64,000 nucleotides of DNA from JACVRW01 sp963812415 (GTDB lineage: Bacteria > Actinomycetota > Thermoleophilia > Solirubrobacterales > Thermoleophilaceae), in NCBI GenBank assembly GCA_963812415.1, contig CAWEVH010000028.1, positions 117,927-181,926 on the forward strand. The letters are read 5' to 3'. The notes under the pieces were generated by a model. It was given only the letters and a program-made list of their open reading frames with translations, did no database searches and was not told the origin of the DNA. The position numbers and the translations under genes were made by a program. The stretch's first letter is position 1, and every line of letters starts with the position of its first letter. Below, in pieces: positions 41,366 to 49,949 of this stretch.

Positions 41366-42249
41366 CCGGCGACGCCGGCGCCGAGCGCTCTCACCGCCTC
41401 CTCGACCTCGCGCCGCTCCTCCGCCGTCAGCTCGAGCCGCGGCGGTCGGCAGGGACCGCCCTCGCGTCCGACGAGGTCCTGGGCCGCCTTGAAGAACTGC
41501 ACGAGCTTCGGGCGCATGTCGAGCCGAGCCAGCGGCAGGATGCGCTCGTAGATCTCGCGCGCCTCGTCGAGGCGCCCCTCGGCGCACAGGCGCTGGAGAT
41601 CGACGCACTCGCGCGGCGCCGCGTTCGCCACACCGGAGATCCAGCCCGTGGCGCCGGCGCAGAAGCCCTCGAGCGCCCAGTCGTCCCCGCCGACCAGCAC
41701 CTCGAGGTCGTCGTCGGTGGCGGCGATGATCTCGGCGATCCGCCGCGCGTCCCCCGAGCACTCCTTGACCGCGACCACGCCGTCGATCTCGGCGAGCCGC
41801 GCGATCAGCTCGGGCCGCATGTCGGTGCCGCTCGCCTTGGGGTTGTTGTAGGCCATGATCGGCAGGTCCGTGGACTCCGACACCGCGCGGTAGAAGGCCT
41901 CGATCTCGCGAGCGTCCCCCTCGTAGCCGAGCGACGGCAGCAGCATCAGCGCGCCGGCGCCGGCGGCGGCCGCGTCAGCCGCGTAGCCGATCGAGGTCGA
42001 CGGCGTCTCGCTCGACACGCCGGCGGTCACGGTCACCCGTCCGCCCGCCGCCTCGACGAGCGTCTCGATCACCAAGCGGCGCTCGGCTGCGGACAGGCTC
42101 TGCGCCTCGCCCATCGTCCCCGTGCCCACGAGGCCGTTCATGCCGTTCTCGATCAGCCAGTCGGCGTTGCGCGCGAGCGCCGCCGTGTCGATCTGCCCGT
42201 CCTCGTCGAACGGGGTCATTGCCGCTGGGATCACGCCTTCGAAATGCAC
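41362..42249 (-). CDS. DapA family lyase, candidate pyrroline-4-hydroxy-2-carboxylate deaminase
   Basis: 295 residues from GTG 42249, which has 'GGAGG' eight bases before; ATG 42288 is an alternative. It is a class I aldolase of the dihydrodipicolinate synthase family: 'GLVGTGTMGEAQSLSAAER', Tyr in 'PIMAYNNPKASGTD', and the Schiff-base Lys in 'VVAVKECSGDARR'. In bacterial hydroxyproline pathways a DapA-type enzyme deaminates the pyrroline to 2-oxoglutarate semialdehyde. The operon with epimerase and oxidase makes that role the best guess over true lysine synthesis. Confidence 0.87.
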   Translation of the reverse strand: MHFEGVIPAAMTPFDEDGQIDTAALARNADWLIENGMNGLVGTGTMGEAQSLSAAERRLVIETLVEAAGGRVTVTAGVSSETPSTSIGYAADAAAAGAGALMLLPSLGYEGDAREIEAFYRAVSESTDLPIMAYNNPKASGTDMRPELIARLAEIDGVVAVKECSGDARRIAEIIAATDDDLEVLVGGDDWALEGFCAGATGWISGVANAAPRECVDLQRLCAEGRLDEAREIYERILPLARLDMRPKLVQFFKAAQDLVGREGGPCRPPRLELTAEERREVEEAVRALGAGVAG

Positions 42250-42308
42250 GTCCGGGCCTCCGGATCGGGGACCCGGAAAGCTTCTCATGCCGGGGCCGCG
42301 GGCCGGTA

Positions 42309-43537
42309 TCAGCGCCGCGCGAGCCGGTACACCGGCCCGTTCAGCGAGATCGCATACACCCGCCCGCGCCCGTCCTCGCCGAACGAGACCAGGTTCGGCA
42401 CCCGCAGGCGGGTTCCCCGCCTGGGAGCGTTGCCGCTGCGCAGCGCGGCGACCCTGATCACCGGGTTGCAGAGATCGCCGTAGACGTAGCGCCCGCTCCA
42501 GCCACGTCCCAGAGAGCCGTCGCGGATCACGTAGCCCCCGATGATCGAGCAGAAGCCACCAGGGTCCTGGGAATGCGCGATCACGGGCGGCACGTGGCCG
42601 GGTGCCGAGCCGCCCTCGTAGCGGTTCCGACCCTCGAACACGTCCCAGCCGAAGTTGCGGCCGCCACGCGGCGGGCGCCCGCCACCCGGGCTCGGCAGGT
42701 AGTCGATCTCCTCGACGGCGTCCTGGCCCACGTCGCCGATCGTCAGGCTGCCCGTGCGCCGGTCGAACGAGAACCGGTAGGGATTGCGCAGCCCGTAGGC
42801 GTACACCTCGGCGCGCGCGCCCGAGCGGCCGCGGTAGGGATTGCCGGCGGGGATCGCGTAGCCCCCGCCCCGCCGCGGGTCGATGCGGACGAGCTTGCCG
42901 AGGATGCGGCCGAGGTTCTGGGCGTTCTCGTCCGGATCCCCGCCGCCGCCGCCGTCGCCGAAGCCCGCGTACAGCAGACCGTCGGGGCCGAACTGGAGCT
43001 GGCCGCCCTTGTGGTTGGGGCGCGGGTGCGGCACCCGCATGGTGGTGCGCCGCGAGCCGGGGTCGGCGCGGTCGGGGTTCGCCGAGCGGCTGAACTGGGC
43101 GATCGTGATGAAGCCCTGCTGATCGATGTAGTAGACGTAGAAGAGGCCGGAGCTCGGTAGTCGGGGGCGAACGCCATCGAGAGCAGTCCGCTCTCGCCGA
43201 CCGTGCTCACGAGGTCCGAGATGTCGAGGAACGGCGTGTCGAGCACGCGTCCGCCCTTCACGACCCGGATCCGTCCCTCGCGCTCGACCACGAAGCGCCG
43301 GCGATCGCCGCGTGGCGCCGTGAGGTAGGTGGGCTGGTCGAAGCGACCGAGCCTCAGCAGCCGCACGCGGCGGGCGGCCGCCTCGGGCTCGGCGCGCTCC
43401 GCGGTCGAGCCGCTCTCACCCGTGGCCTCGGTGGCCGCCATCGGAGCGCCCGCTTGGTCGTCTCCATCCGAGCAGGAGACGGCCAGGAGCAGGCACACGA
43501 TCAGCGCAAGCGAGGCGGCGTACCGGCGGGCGCTCAC
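42309..43537 (-). pseudogene. PQQ-dependent sugar dehydrogenase (lipoprotein), frameshifted
   Basis: Soluble glucose/sorbosone dehydrogenase-type beta-propeller. The N-terminus carries a lipoprotein signal ('LALIVCLLLAVSCSDGDD'), so it would be anchored outside the membrane. 'RFVVEREGRIRVV', 'GESGLLSMAFAPDY' and, in the second frame, 'NHKGGQLQFGPDGLLYAGFGDGGGGGD' and 'GLRNPYRFSFD' are family signatures. The frames join at about 43,157, where one missing base after 'FAPDYR' restores 'SSGLFYVYY' and the following blades. Start is GTG 43537 or 43561. The C-terminal half is complete to its stop. Confidence 0.83.
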
Positions 43538-43602
43538 GCAACCCGAGTATGGCAACGCCACTCGGCCGCCGAGCCGTCTTGGCGCGCTACCCTTGCGTCC
43601 TT

Positions 43603-43676
43603 CGGGCTGTGGCGCAGCTTGGTAGCGCGCTCCGTTCGGGTCGGAGAGGTCGCTGGTTCAAATCCAGTCAGCCCGA
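43603..43676 (+). tRNA. tRNA-Pro (CGG)
   Basis: A full cloverleaf can be drawn over 74 bases: acceptor CGGGCTG/CAGCCCG with discriminator A, D-arm GCGC/GCGC, anticodon stem CTCCG/CGGAG around the loop TTCGGGT (anticodon CGG), a five-base variable loop, and T-arm GCTGG/CCAGT with loop TTCAAAT. CCA is not encoded. It marks the change from dense core genes to the sparse IS-rich region that follows, so it is a candidate integration site. Confidence 0.95.
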
Positions 43677-43686
43677 TTGCGGGACG

Positions 43687-43703
43687 CGGCCCCTCCGGGG
43701 CCG
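43687..43703 (+). terminator. Rho-independent terminator of tRNA-Pro
   Basis: A 7-bp stem CGGCCCC/GGGGCCG with loop TCC is followed by TTTCTCTT, starting ten bases after the tRNA. Confidence 0.75.
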
Positions 43704-44410
43704 TTTCTCTTGTCGTGGCGCGGGGAAGTCCCTGGATAGCGCGGGGCGAGCCGACCACTTTGCGTGCAGGGGTTTTGGTCGCGCGGGGAGCCCGTTCGGT
43801 AGCAACTCGGTCGCAGCCCTTTGCGCGACTCGGTAGCCACTGCTCCGTTTCGTCCAACTCAGCAGCGAGCGCACGCCCGAACCGGTGCGGCCAAGACAGC
43901 TCCTTTGCCGAGAAGCAGGAGTCTCACCCTGCGCTCCTGCTCGTCGTCCACACCAGGAGCCGACCGAGTCCCGGCGAGAGTGCCGAGTTCACGCGAAGGC
44001 ACACTGTTTCCGCCCGCCGAGAGTGCCCGCTCGCATCGGAATGGAGGCTTCTCTTCACAGGTGGCTGGGCTCCTGGTCTTCGTCCAAGGCGACAGCGCCG
44101 CCGGCACAAGGTCACGCCGCTGTTTCTGCCTGAAAGCGCCACCACGGCTACCCATGGCCCGGGTCATCGCCGCACTGCCCCTTGTCGCGCCAACCGGGCA
44201 CGTCGGTACGCCCTGGAACTTGGCGCTTGGGGCACAGCACGTTCCGCGAATGAACTGGCCCCGCGGTCGATCTCGTCTCTACGCCGCGCCCTTCAAGAGT
44301 GTGTTGTCGTGTTCGCCAACTTCGGCGTACCACCGCTCTTCATGCCGGGATCGTTGGCCACAGGGCCAGCGAGAAGGATGGTACTCCGCTGGGCACGTCG
44401 TGAAGCTGGA
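43704..44410. other. Region without a supported gene after tRNA-Pro
   Basis: About 700 bases in which no frame shows a recognisable protein. It contains one copy of the dispersed repeat (43911-44005) and a second stretch resembling the repeat's last box near 44,016 to 44,035. Base composition is slightly less GC-rich than the core. The open frames crossing the tRNA encode only tRNA-derived pseudo-peptides. Confidence 0.5.
43911..44005 (+). repeat. Dispersed ~95-bp intergenic repeat, copy D
   Basis: Carries the exact 13-base box CTGCTCGTCGTCC at 43937-43949. AAGCAGGAGTC, matching GAGCAGCACTC at 8 of 11, lies 24 bases before it. The third box (CGAGAG) begins 38 bases after the start of the 13-mer, followed by TTCACGCGAAGG. 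The alignment was made by eye against the other copies (48158, 50103, 53401, 60041, 60817). Confidence 0.5.
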
Positions 44411-44698
44411 CTAGGCCTCGTCGCTCTCGAGTTCGGCGATGAGCCGCTCCGTGGCCTGACGGAGCGCCGCGGCAGCTGCCAACGATGACTCGGCCGCCGC
44501 CAACGCCTTCGCGCGGGAGGCGATCAGGTCGTACACCGTGTCCGACCAGCCCAACCGGTCCGCGATCGACTGTGCGCTCTGCCGGTCGAAGCTCACAGCC
44601 TCGCGCTGGAACTCCACCTGCCGAGCGAAAAGTTCCTCGCTCTCCCACAGCGTCACCAGCTGCCCGCGAAGCCCAGAGAGCGGATCATCCATGGTCAT
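44411..44698 (-). CDS. Hypothetical helical protein
   Basis: 95 residues, mostly alpha-helical by composition: 'LRGQLVTLWESEELFARQVEFQ', 'AKALAAAESSLAAAAALRQATER'. It has no Cys and no hydrophobic membrane segment. A second in-frame ATG six bases in (44692) is an equally good start. It is divergent from the gene at 44,766. I recognise no family. The length, helical periodicity and codon bias favour a real gene. Confidence 0.5.
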   Translation of the reverse strand: MTMDDPLSGLRGQLVTLWESEELFARQVEFQREAVSFDRQSAQSIADRLGWSDTVYDLIASRAKALAAAESSLAAAAALRQATERLIAELESDEA

Positions 44699-44765
44699 GC
44701 AGGGTACTCCGGGGAGATGCCGTTCCAGACTGTGGTAGGGGGCTCCTCGCTACTCCCGCAGACTC

Positions 44766-45479
44766 ATGGTCACGTGCGAGAATCGGTCGCCCGAGTTCTC
44801 GAGCATCGAGGCCGTGAGTTTCTTCGAACCTCCGCCACCGTCTGAGCCGACGCCCATCGAGCGCTGGGAACCGATGGCCTGGGAAGGGCCGCCGGAAAAC
44901 ATGTTGGGCGGGGTGGTGGCGCTCGACCTGCTCCTCGCTCGCTCGGAAATGGCGGCGGTCGCAATCAGCTCCGCGATCGCTTATCCGACGGGCCTCGACT
45001 TCACCGTGGAGCTTCGACTGCGCGATGACCCTCCGGAGAGGCTGGGGATGGGGGCGCCATGGGAACACCGTCGGAGCCAGAGCGGCGAACTGCCCGACGA
45101 GCTGTTTCGCTTAGGTGTCCAGTTCCAGGATGGGTCCAAGGCGACCACGCTCGGCACGGGCCTTCACGGCACATTCGTTGTTGACTCCCATGGACAGGCC
45201 GTGGAAGAGTCCACGCGTGGCAGCTTCGGCGTAGTCGAGGGCGATGAGCCCGAGGAGCCACCAGTACCGGACAGCCCCGTGCTGGTGCCGCGTGGCGGCG
45301 GGGGAGGGATGCGCCGCTGGTCGGAGTCGCAGTGGCTATGGCCGCTGCCGCCCGAGGGACGCTTCAGCTTCGTCTGCGAATGGCCGGCGCTCGGTATCGC
45401 GCTGACCCGCACCGACGTGGACGCCGCTCCTATCCGTGACGCCGCTGCGCGCAGCCGCCCCCTGTGGGAAGACGAATAG
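44766..45479 (+). CDS. Hypothetical protein
   Basis: 237 residues. The first ~45 are Glu/Pro-rich ('FFEPPPPSEPTPIERWEP'). The remainder looks like a globular beta-rich domain with 'GGVVALDLLLARSEMAAVAIS', 'YPTGLDFTVELRLRD', 'LFRLGVQFQDGSKATTLG' and a conserved-looking ending 'LWPLPPEGRFSFVCEWPALGI'. It has the style of a conserved actinobacterial protein, but I cannot name a domain. It is divergent from the small helical protein gene across 67 bases. Confidence 0.6.
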   Translation: MVTCENRSPEFSSIEAVSFFEPPPPSEPTPIERWEPMAWEGPPENMLGGVVALDLLLARSEMAAVAISSAIAYPTGLDFTVELRLRDDPPERLGMGAPWEHRRSQSGELPDELFRLGVQFQDGSKATTLGTGLHGTFVVDSHGQAVEESTRGSFGVVEGDEPEEPPVPDSPVLVPRGGGGGMRRWSESQWLWPLPPEGRFSFVCEWPALGIALTRTDVDAAPIRDAAARSRPLWEDE

Positions 45480-45637
45480 GGCCGCAGGACACGACGAACT
45501 GTCGTGGATTGGCAAGCCATGTCCGGGAATCACCCCACTCGGGGGCGCAAGCCATCCAAATTCTCGAGCTGCGCGGTAGCCACTCTCTCAGCGGCTTGAG
45601 CGCGGCGTGTATCGGCCGTCCGTCAGGACAGAAGAAG

Positions 45638-45659
45638 AAGGCCCGCAGGCGCGGGCCTT
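45638..45659 (-). terminator. Hairpin terminator of the monooxygenase-like gene
   Basis: A perfect 9-bp stem AAGGCCCGC/GCGGGCCTT with a four-base loop. On the minus strand it is followed by CTTCTTCTTC, a pyrimidine tract, and lies 29 bases after the stop of the gene at 45,689. Confidence 0.7.
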
Positions 45660-45688
45660 CTCTCCGACAGCGGGCGGTTTCGAGGCTG

Positions 45689-46003
45689 TTACGCCTGGAC
45701 GAGCTCGCGCGTCTTGTGCACGACGACCTCGCCGCTCGTGATCTTCGGCGCGTTCGGGAGCACGGTCTCGAGCTTCTGCTCGCGCATCCAGTTGGATACC
45801 AGGCGGGTCGACTCGTCGGCCTGCTCCGAGGTGTCGAAGAAGCTGATCGAGCTCATGACGCCGTTGCCGGCCTCGATGAGCGAATAGCCACTGAAGCCCG
45901 GAAGCTCGGTCAGGCTCGGCAGGAGGGTCTCGTCGGACTTCTTGACGAGCTCGCTGATGCGGGCCTTGTCGATCGACTCGTAGCGACGAATGGTGGCAAA
46001 CAT
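45689..46003 (-). CDS. ABM/EthD-like ferredoxin-fold small protein
   Basis: 104 residues from ATG 46003. The pattern 'MFATIRRYESIDKARISELVKKSDETLLPSL', 'LPGFSGYSLIEAGNGVMSSISFFDTSEQA' and 'STRLVSNWMREQ' fits the dimeric alpha-beta barrel superfamily (antibiotic biosynthesis monooxygenase-like). The catalytic role is unclear; many such proteins are sensors or have no known activity. It is single, with its own terminator. Confidence 0.65.
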   Translation of the reverse strand: MFATIRRYESIDKARISELVKKSDETLLPSLTELPGFSGYSLIEAGNGVMSSISFFDTSEQADESTRLVSNWMREQKLETVLPNAPKITSGEVVVHKTRELVQA

Positions 46004-46168
46004 GATGGGTCCAACTCTCTTCTCTGGGGTGGAGGACTCGGTTGAATCCTCCTGATGCGCTACAAGCCCATAGTGGACTGTCGAAGCGAAGCTCTGTGGC
46101 TCGGACGACGTCGGCGGTGGGTCCTGGCGCAGGCCGTACCCTAGCAGCTTTCTGGACAACGGTGTCTT

Positions 46169-46190
46169 ACGTAGGTATGTTTCGCTACGT
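46169..46190. promoter_or_regulatory. Inverted repeat before the gene at 46,200
   Basis: ACGTAG (46169-46174) and CTACGT (46185-46190) are perfect inverted arms separated by ten bases, ending ten bases before the GTG. The segment is AT-richer than its surroundings and includes TATCCT, a passable -10. Candidate promoter/operator. Confidence 0.35.
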
Positions 46191-46199
46191 TATCCTGCA

Positions 46200-46862
46200 G
46201 TGAGGTTGGCGATGTGTCCATTCTCGGTGACCGTGCGGCACGTTCCGGATCGCGAGCTCGGCCCGCTTCTGACCCAGCTCGCCGAGGCGGGCTTCGACAA
46301 CCCGAACATTGATCATCTGGGCACTGATGATGCCTCAGAGGGAACGGCCGCCCCCGCTCGCGGGGGACCTCTCGACCTTCCGGAGGATTGGCGCCTCGTC
46401 CGAGCCCGAGAGGGCGAGTCATATCGGTGGCCGAACGGGCGCGATCAATACAAGCCCTACCGCGTGTTCATCGGCACAACGCGCGCCGAAGGCGCGGTCC
46501 AGGTCGGACTTGGCGAGACCATCCGCAAGAACAAGTGGGGCCGCGACCGAAAGTACGTCGTCGCCTTCCTTAGCGCTGGATCCCCCCAGCAGCCGCTCGT
46601 CGAGTTCGTCGCAGCCGACGACTACGAGCAGACGCGCGAACTCGTCGCAGTCATCCGCGGCAGTGACGGAGGGCGACGCATGTATGGCGTCGGCGATGTC
46701 CTTCCAGCTGTCTACGCCGACCGCTTTCAAACCCAGATCTACAGCGAGCGCGTGGTCCACCCGGGCGCCTGGAACAAGATCGTGGTGGTCGCTCGCGAGG
46801 ACGACGACGAGGCGATCCTCAACCACGCGCTGATCCAGAGCCGGCGGCGCTACCGGACGTAG
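46200..46862 (+). CDS. Hypothetical protein
   Basis: 220 residues from GTG 46200. The central part reads 'GRDQYKPYRVFIGTTRAEG', 'GETIRKNKWGRDRKYVVAFLS' and 'QPLVEFVAADDYEQTRELVAVIRGSDGG'. The C-terminus is 'VVHPGAWNKIVVVAREDDDEAILNHALIQSRRR'. It has no signal peptide or membrane segment. I recognise no domain. Codon bias is slightly weaker than in the core genes, in keeping with the accessory region. Confidence 0.5.
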   Translation: MRLAMCPFSVTVRHVPDRELGPLLTQLAEAGFDNPNIDHLGTDDASEGTAAPARGGPLDLPEDWRLVRAREGESYRWPNGRDQYKPYRVFIGTTRAEGAVQVGLGETIRKNKWGRDRKYVVAFLSAGSPQQPLVEFVAADDYEQTRELVAVIRGSDGGRRMYGVGDVLPAVYADRFQTQIYSERVVHPGAWNKIVVVAREDDDEAILNHALIQSRRRYRT

Positions 46863-46901
46863 GTACCGAGAGCGCGTATCTCGCGCTGCGAGCTGGTGGG
46901 G

Positions 46902-47036
46902 ATGCGGCTGGAGGTGACGAAGCGGGTCGTCGCCCTTGACGTGCTACCGGAGGACTGGCGAAGCTACTTCGATCAGAGGCTCGCCGAGAAGGGCAGGCGC
47001 CGGGCGAGCAAGGACTGGAGGAGACGCTTGCGATGA
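46902..47036 (+). CDS. Small basic ORF coupled to ridA-like gene
   Basis: 44 residues, strongly basic, ending 'KGRRRASKDWRRRLR'. A segment 'LDVLPEDWRSYFDQRLAEKG' faintly recalls the C-terminal motif of phage-type replication initiator helices. Its TGA overlaps the ATG of the RidA-like gene (ATGA), the only reason to believe it is translated. It may be a remnant of a longer gene. Confidence 0.3.
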   Translation: MRLEVTKRVVALDVLPEDWRSYFDQRLAEKGRRRASKDWRRRLR

Positions 47037-47419
47037 CGATTGAGCGGAGGAAGATCTCATCCGGCTCTCCCTGGGAAACGACATTTGGCTACTCACGGGC
47101 GGTCCGCGCAGGCGATCAGGTCTTCGTGGGCGGGACGGTCGGCATCAACCCTGATGGCTCCGCGGCCCCAGGCCCGTATGCCCAGGCCCGGCGGGCCTTG
47201 GAGATCATCGGAACCGCCCTGAGCGAGGCTGGCGGCAGTCTCGACGACGTCGTCCGGACCCGCATCTTCGTCACCGACTTCGGGGACTTTGACGAGATCG
47301 CCCGCGCCCATAGGGAGGTCTTCGGGGCGATCCGTCCTGCCACCTCGATGGTGCAGAGCGCGGCACTGATCGAGCCTGCGTACGTGCTGGAGATCGAAGT
47401 AGACGCTGTTATCGGCTGA
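47033..47419 (+). CDS. RidA family protein (YjgF/YER057c/UK114)
   Basis: 128 residues. The family core is clear: 'YSRAVRAGDQVFVGGTVGINPDG', 'QARRALEIIGTALSEAGGSLDDVVRTRIFVTD', 'VFGAIRPATSMVQSAALIEPAYVLEIEVDAV'. The Arg that binds the imine/carboxylate ('VVRTRIFVTD') is present, and the 'R-P-x-x-S' segment is as usual. RidA deaminates reactive enamine/imine intermediates. The start overlaps a small upstream ORF. Confidence 0.92.
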   Translation: MTIERRKISSGSPWETTFGYSRAVRAGDQVFVGGTVGINPDGSAAPGPYAQARRALEIIGTALSEAGGSLDDVVRTRIFVTDFGDFDEIARAHREVFGAIRPATSMVQSAALIEPAYVLEIEVDAVIG

Positions 47420-47509
47420 GGCGCCTGGCCGCAAACGCATCCAGGGGCGTGCGCCGCGCTCGCAACGGACGGAACGGGCGGTCGCGGAAAACGACGGTTA
47501 TCGACCGGC

Positions 47510-48069
47510 TCAGCGACGGACGCGGTAGCGGATGTGGGTGGCCTCCGGCGTGTCGATCACCCGAACGATCTCCAACTCGATCAGCGACTGCAAAACGTCG
47601 AACAACCGGCGGCCCTGGCCGAGCAGCACCGGGATCTGATGGATCTGCACCTCATCCAGCACGCCGGCCTCGAGCGCCCGTTGCGACGTGTACGCGCCAC
47701 GCACCTGCACGTCCCGGTCCCCGGCGGCGGCCTTCGCCTGCGCCATCGCGTTTTCGATCCCGTCGGTCACGTAGGTCACCAACGGATAGCCCCAACGGGC
47801 GGCCGGACCGGGCGGGCGGTGACTGGGCACGAAGATCGGCAGACCGCCATGATCACCGCCCCAGTGATCCATGAGCTCGGCCGTCCGCCGTCCGGCGAGC
47901 ACCGCACCCGCCGCGTTCCATTCGTCCTGGAACTGGCGGGTCGGCCCAGACGGCCGGCCGGACTCCCCGTCCGCGTCGGCCCACTTGTGCAGCCGCTCGC
48001 CATCCTCGCCGCCGAGAAATCGCTGGCGTCAGCGATGTACCCGTCGAGGGACATCGACATGTCGAGCAC
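47510..48069 (-). pseudogene. RibD C-terminal/dihydrofolate reductase-like protein, frameshifted
   Basis: The C-terminal part ('AGAVLAGRRTAELMDHWGG', 'VTYVTDGIENAMAQAKAAAGDRDVQVRG', 'DEVQIHQIPVLLGQGRRLFD') is a clear RibD_C reductase domain. The N-terminus from GTG 48069 reads 'LDMSMSLDGYIADASDF' in another frame. One missing base near 48,013 to 48,018 joins them and restores 'GGEDGERLHKWADADG'. The protein would be ~186 residues. These NADPH-dependent reductases are common and mostly of unknown substrate. Confidence 0.82.
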
Positions 48070-48157
48070 TGATGAGGCACAGCCTGCTCCTTGTCTTCGA
48101 CGGCGCAGCTCCTCAGCCGCGCCTGCTGCTCCTACGTCGAACCAGACATGCCAAATT

Positions 48158-48252
48158 CGACAACATCTCCCGCGCCTGCTCGTCGTCCGGAGCATCAGTG
48201 ATTTTCGACTGCAGCGAGACGCTCGCATTCACCGCAAGGGAGCAGTGCGGTC
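48158..48252 (+). repeat. Dispersed ~95-bp intergenic repeat, copy C
   Basis: Exact 13-base box CTGCTCGTCGTCC at 48176-48188. CGAGACGCTCGCAT starts 39 bases after its beginning, and AGCAGTG starts 26 bases further on (48241). The first box is degenerate (CGACAACATCTC) and six bases closer than in other copies. CGAGACGCTCGCAT is identical in copy E at 53447. Confidence 0.6.
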
Positions 48253-48375
48253 CGCGGTTGCGACGAGGGGGCCGCCCCGGTGACCCCTCGATTCATGAAC
48301 CTCGCGCGGACTCTCAGCGCTCAGCGGATGACTTCCACGTTTACGACCGCGTCCCGTCGCGGATCTATGGCGGCG

Positions 48376-49140
48376 CTAGGCCGAAGCGGCGGCCGGCCCG
48401 CGCCTCGCAGCCGCGTCATCGGAGTCCATATGGCCGGGCTGCTGCTCCTGCGGCTTGTTCTCCTCCCACCAGGCGTTGATCGCGTTGATGGCGGGACCCA
48501 TGATGAGGTTCTTCTGGAAGTTCTCGGTGTCGTTGACGTTCGGGACCGGCCCGTCCGGAACCGGCACCTCCAGGAATTCGCAGAGGGGCTCCCAGCCGTC
48601 CGTCGGGTACCACACGAGCAGCCGCTCGGAGGGGACTGCGTCGATGATCTCCTGGTTCCAGCGGTTCATGTCGGCGGCCATCGCGTCGGCATCGCCTCGG
48701 CTGGCCATCATGATGTCCGCCTTGGTCCACATGTCGCCGAGGACGTCGATCCACGAGGCGTAGAGCGGGTCGATGTGGTACTGCGCCATGGCGAGGTGGT
48801 GCATCAGGTTGTCGCCGAACCAGATCGCGGCGATCGTGTTGTGCATGCTGCGCACCCAGCTGTCGGCGTCCCGGACGCTCAGCAGCACCTTGGCGTCGGG
48901 GTAGACGTCCATCAGCTCGCGCCAGTGGTACCCGCCGGGCCAGTCGGCGATCGACTCCTTGCCCTCGAAGATCTCCTCCCAGTCGCCATCGCCCTCCAGC
49001 GCCTTGCGCCACTGCGGGACGCTCGTCGCGAGGTCGGACATCATGTCCCGCATGTGGTAGCAGGGGAAGCCGAGCATCTCGAGCGCGATCAACTGGGTCG
49101 TGGTTGCCGTCCGCGGCAAACCGGCGCCTATCAGCTTCAT
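48376..49140 (-). CDS. Sulfotransferase family protein
   Basis: 254 residues. The 5'-phosphosulfate loop for PAPS binding is at the very N-terminus ('LIGAGLPRTATTTQLIALEML'), and 'AKVLLSVRDADSWVRSMHNTI' matches the 3'-phosphate-binding Arg/Ser region. It resembles the single-domain bacterial sulfotransferases of the Sulfotransfer_4 type. A near-palindrome GCACTTTAACGTGC lies 35 bases upstream (49175-49188). The acceptor is unknown; a lipid or small molecule is likely. Confidence 0.83.
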   Translation of the reverse strand: MKLIGAGLPRTATTTQLIALEMLGFPCYHMRDMMSDLATSVPQWRKALEGDGDWEEIFEGKESIADWPGGYHWRELMDVYPDAKVLLSVRDADSWVRSMHNTIAAIWFGDNLMHHLAMAQYHIDPLYASWIDVLGDMWTKADIMMASRGDADAMAADMNRWNQEIIDAVPSERLLVWYPTDGWEPLCEFLEVPVPDGPVPNVNDTENFQKNLIMGPAINAINAWWEENKPQEQQPGHMDSDDAAARRGPAAASA

Positions 49141-49189
49141 GGGTCTCCTCGCACGGTGGGTTCCTGAGCCCGCGGCACTTTAACGTGCA

Positions 49190-49949
49190 CGCAGGCGGCC
49201 CCGCCCGCCGCGAGGGACGATCTGCTGCGGCGCTACTCGCCCGAGCAGATCGCCGGGCGCTTGCGCCGCCAGTTCCCCGACCAGCCGGAGATGTGGGTGT
49301 CTGCCGAGACGATCTACCAGTCGCTCTACGTCCAGTCGCGCGGGCGCTGCGGCGCGAGCTGACCAAGTGCCTGCGCAACCGGTCGGGCGCTGCGCCAGCC
49401 CGGCCGCAAGACCGGCCAGCGCAAGAACCGCATCCCCGACATGGTCAACATCTCAAAGCGCCCGCCCGAGGCCTCAGACCGCGCGGTGCCCGATCACTGG
49501 GAGGGCGACCTGATGATCGGCAAGGCCAACCGCACCGCGATCGCCACGCTCGTCGAGCGCACCACCGGCTTCGCGATGCTCGTGGCGCTGCCCGAGGGCT
49601 ACAAGCCCGAGCAGGTAGCGCCCGCGCTCGCGGCGAAGATCAAAACGCTGCCCGAGGCGCTGCGCCGCTCGCTGACCTGGGACCAGGGCCCCGCGATGCG
49701 CGACTGGAAGCAGCTCCACGTCGACGCGAACATCGACGTCTACTTGGCGACCCGCACACGCCCGGGCAACGCGGCTCCAACGAGAAGACCAACGGCCTGC
49801 TGCGCCAGTACTTCCCCAAGGGCACCGACTTCGCCGCGGTCAGCGAGGCCGACCTCGACCGAGTCGCCGACGAACTCAACGACCGCCCCCGCAAGCGCCT
49901 CAGCTTCGCCAAGCCCACCGAGGAGATCGCGGAGCTACTGTTGCACTGA
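49190..49949 (+). pseudogene. IS30 family transposase, truncated and frameshifted
   Basis: Blocks of an IS30 DDE transposase are spread over three frames. From about 49,224: 'RYSPEQIAGRLRRQFPDQPEM' and 'VSAETIYQSLY'. From about 49,440: 'MVNISKRPPEASDRAVPDHW' with the first Asp in 'HWEGDLMIG', and the second Asp in 'LTWDQGP'. From about 49,770: 'NEKTNGLLRQYFPKGTDF' with the Glu, ending 'EEIAELLLH'. The N-terminal HTH (about 100 residues) is missing and several indels are needed, so the element is dead. Inverted ends were not identified. Confidence 0.85.

Noticed and set aside
41362..42249. DapA as true dihydrodipicolinate synthase for lysine synthesis
   Set aside because: The gene is locked in an operon with a hydroxyproline-type epimerase and amine oxidase; the context favours a catabolic paralogue.
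43534..43857. Minus-strand frame across tRNA-Pro with a 'GFEPATSPTRT' peptide
   Set aside because: This peptide is the usual spurious translation of the antisense of a tRNA gene, seen in many automatic annotations.
47420..47509. Possible repeat tail (CGCTCGCAACGG) after ridA
   Set aside because: Only one short box, without the 13-base box at 39 bases; within chance for this composition.
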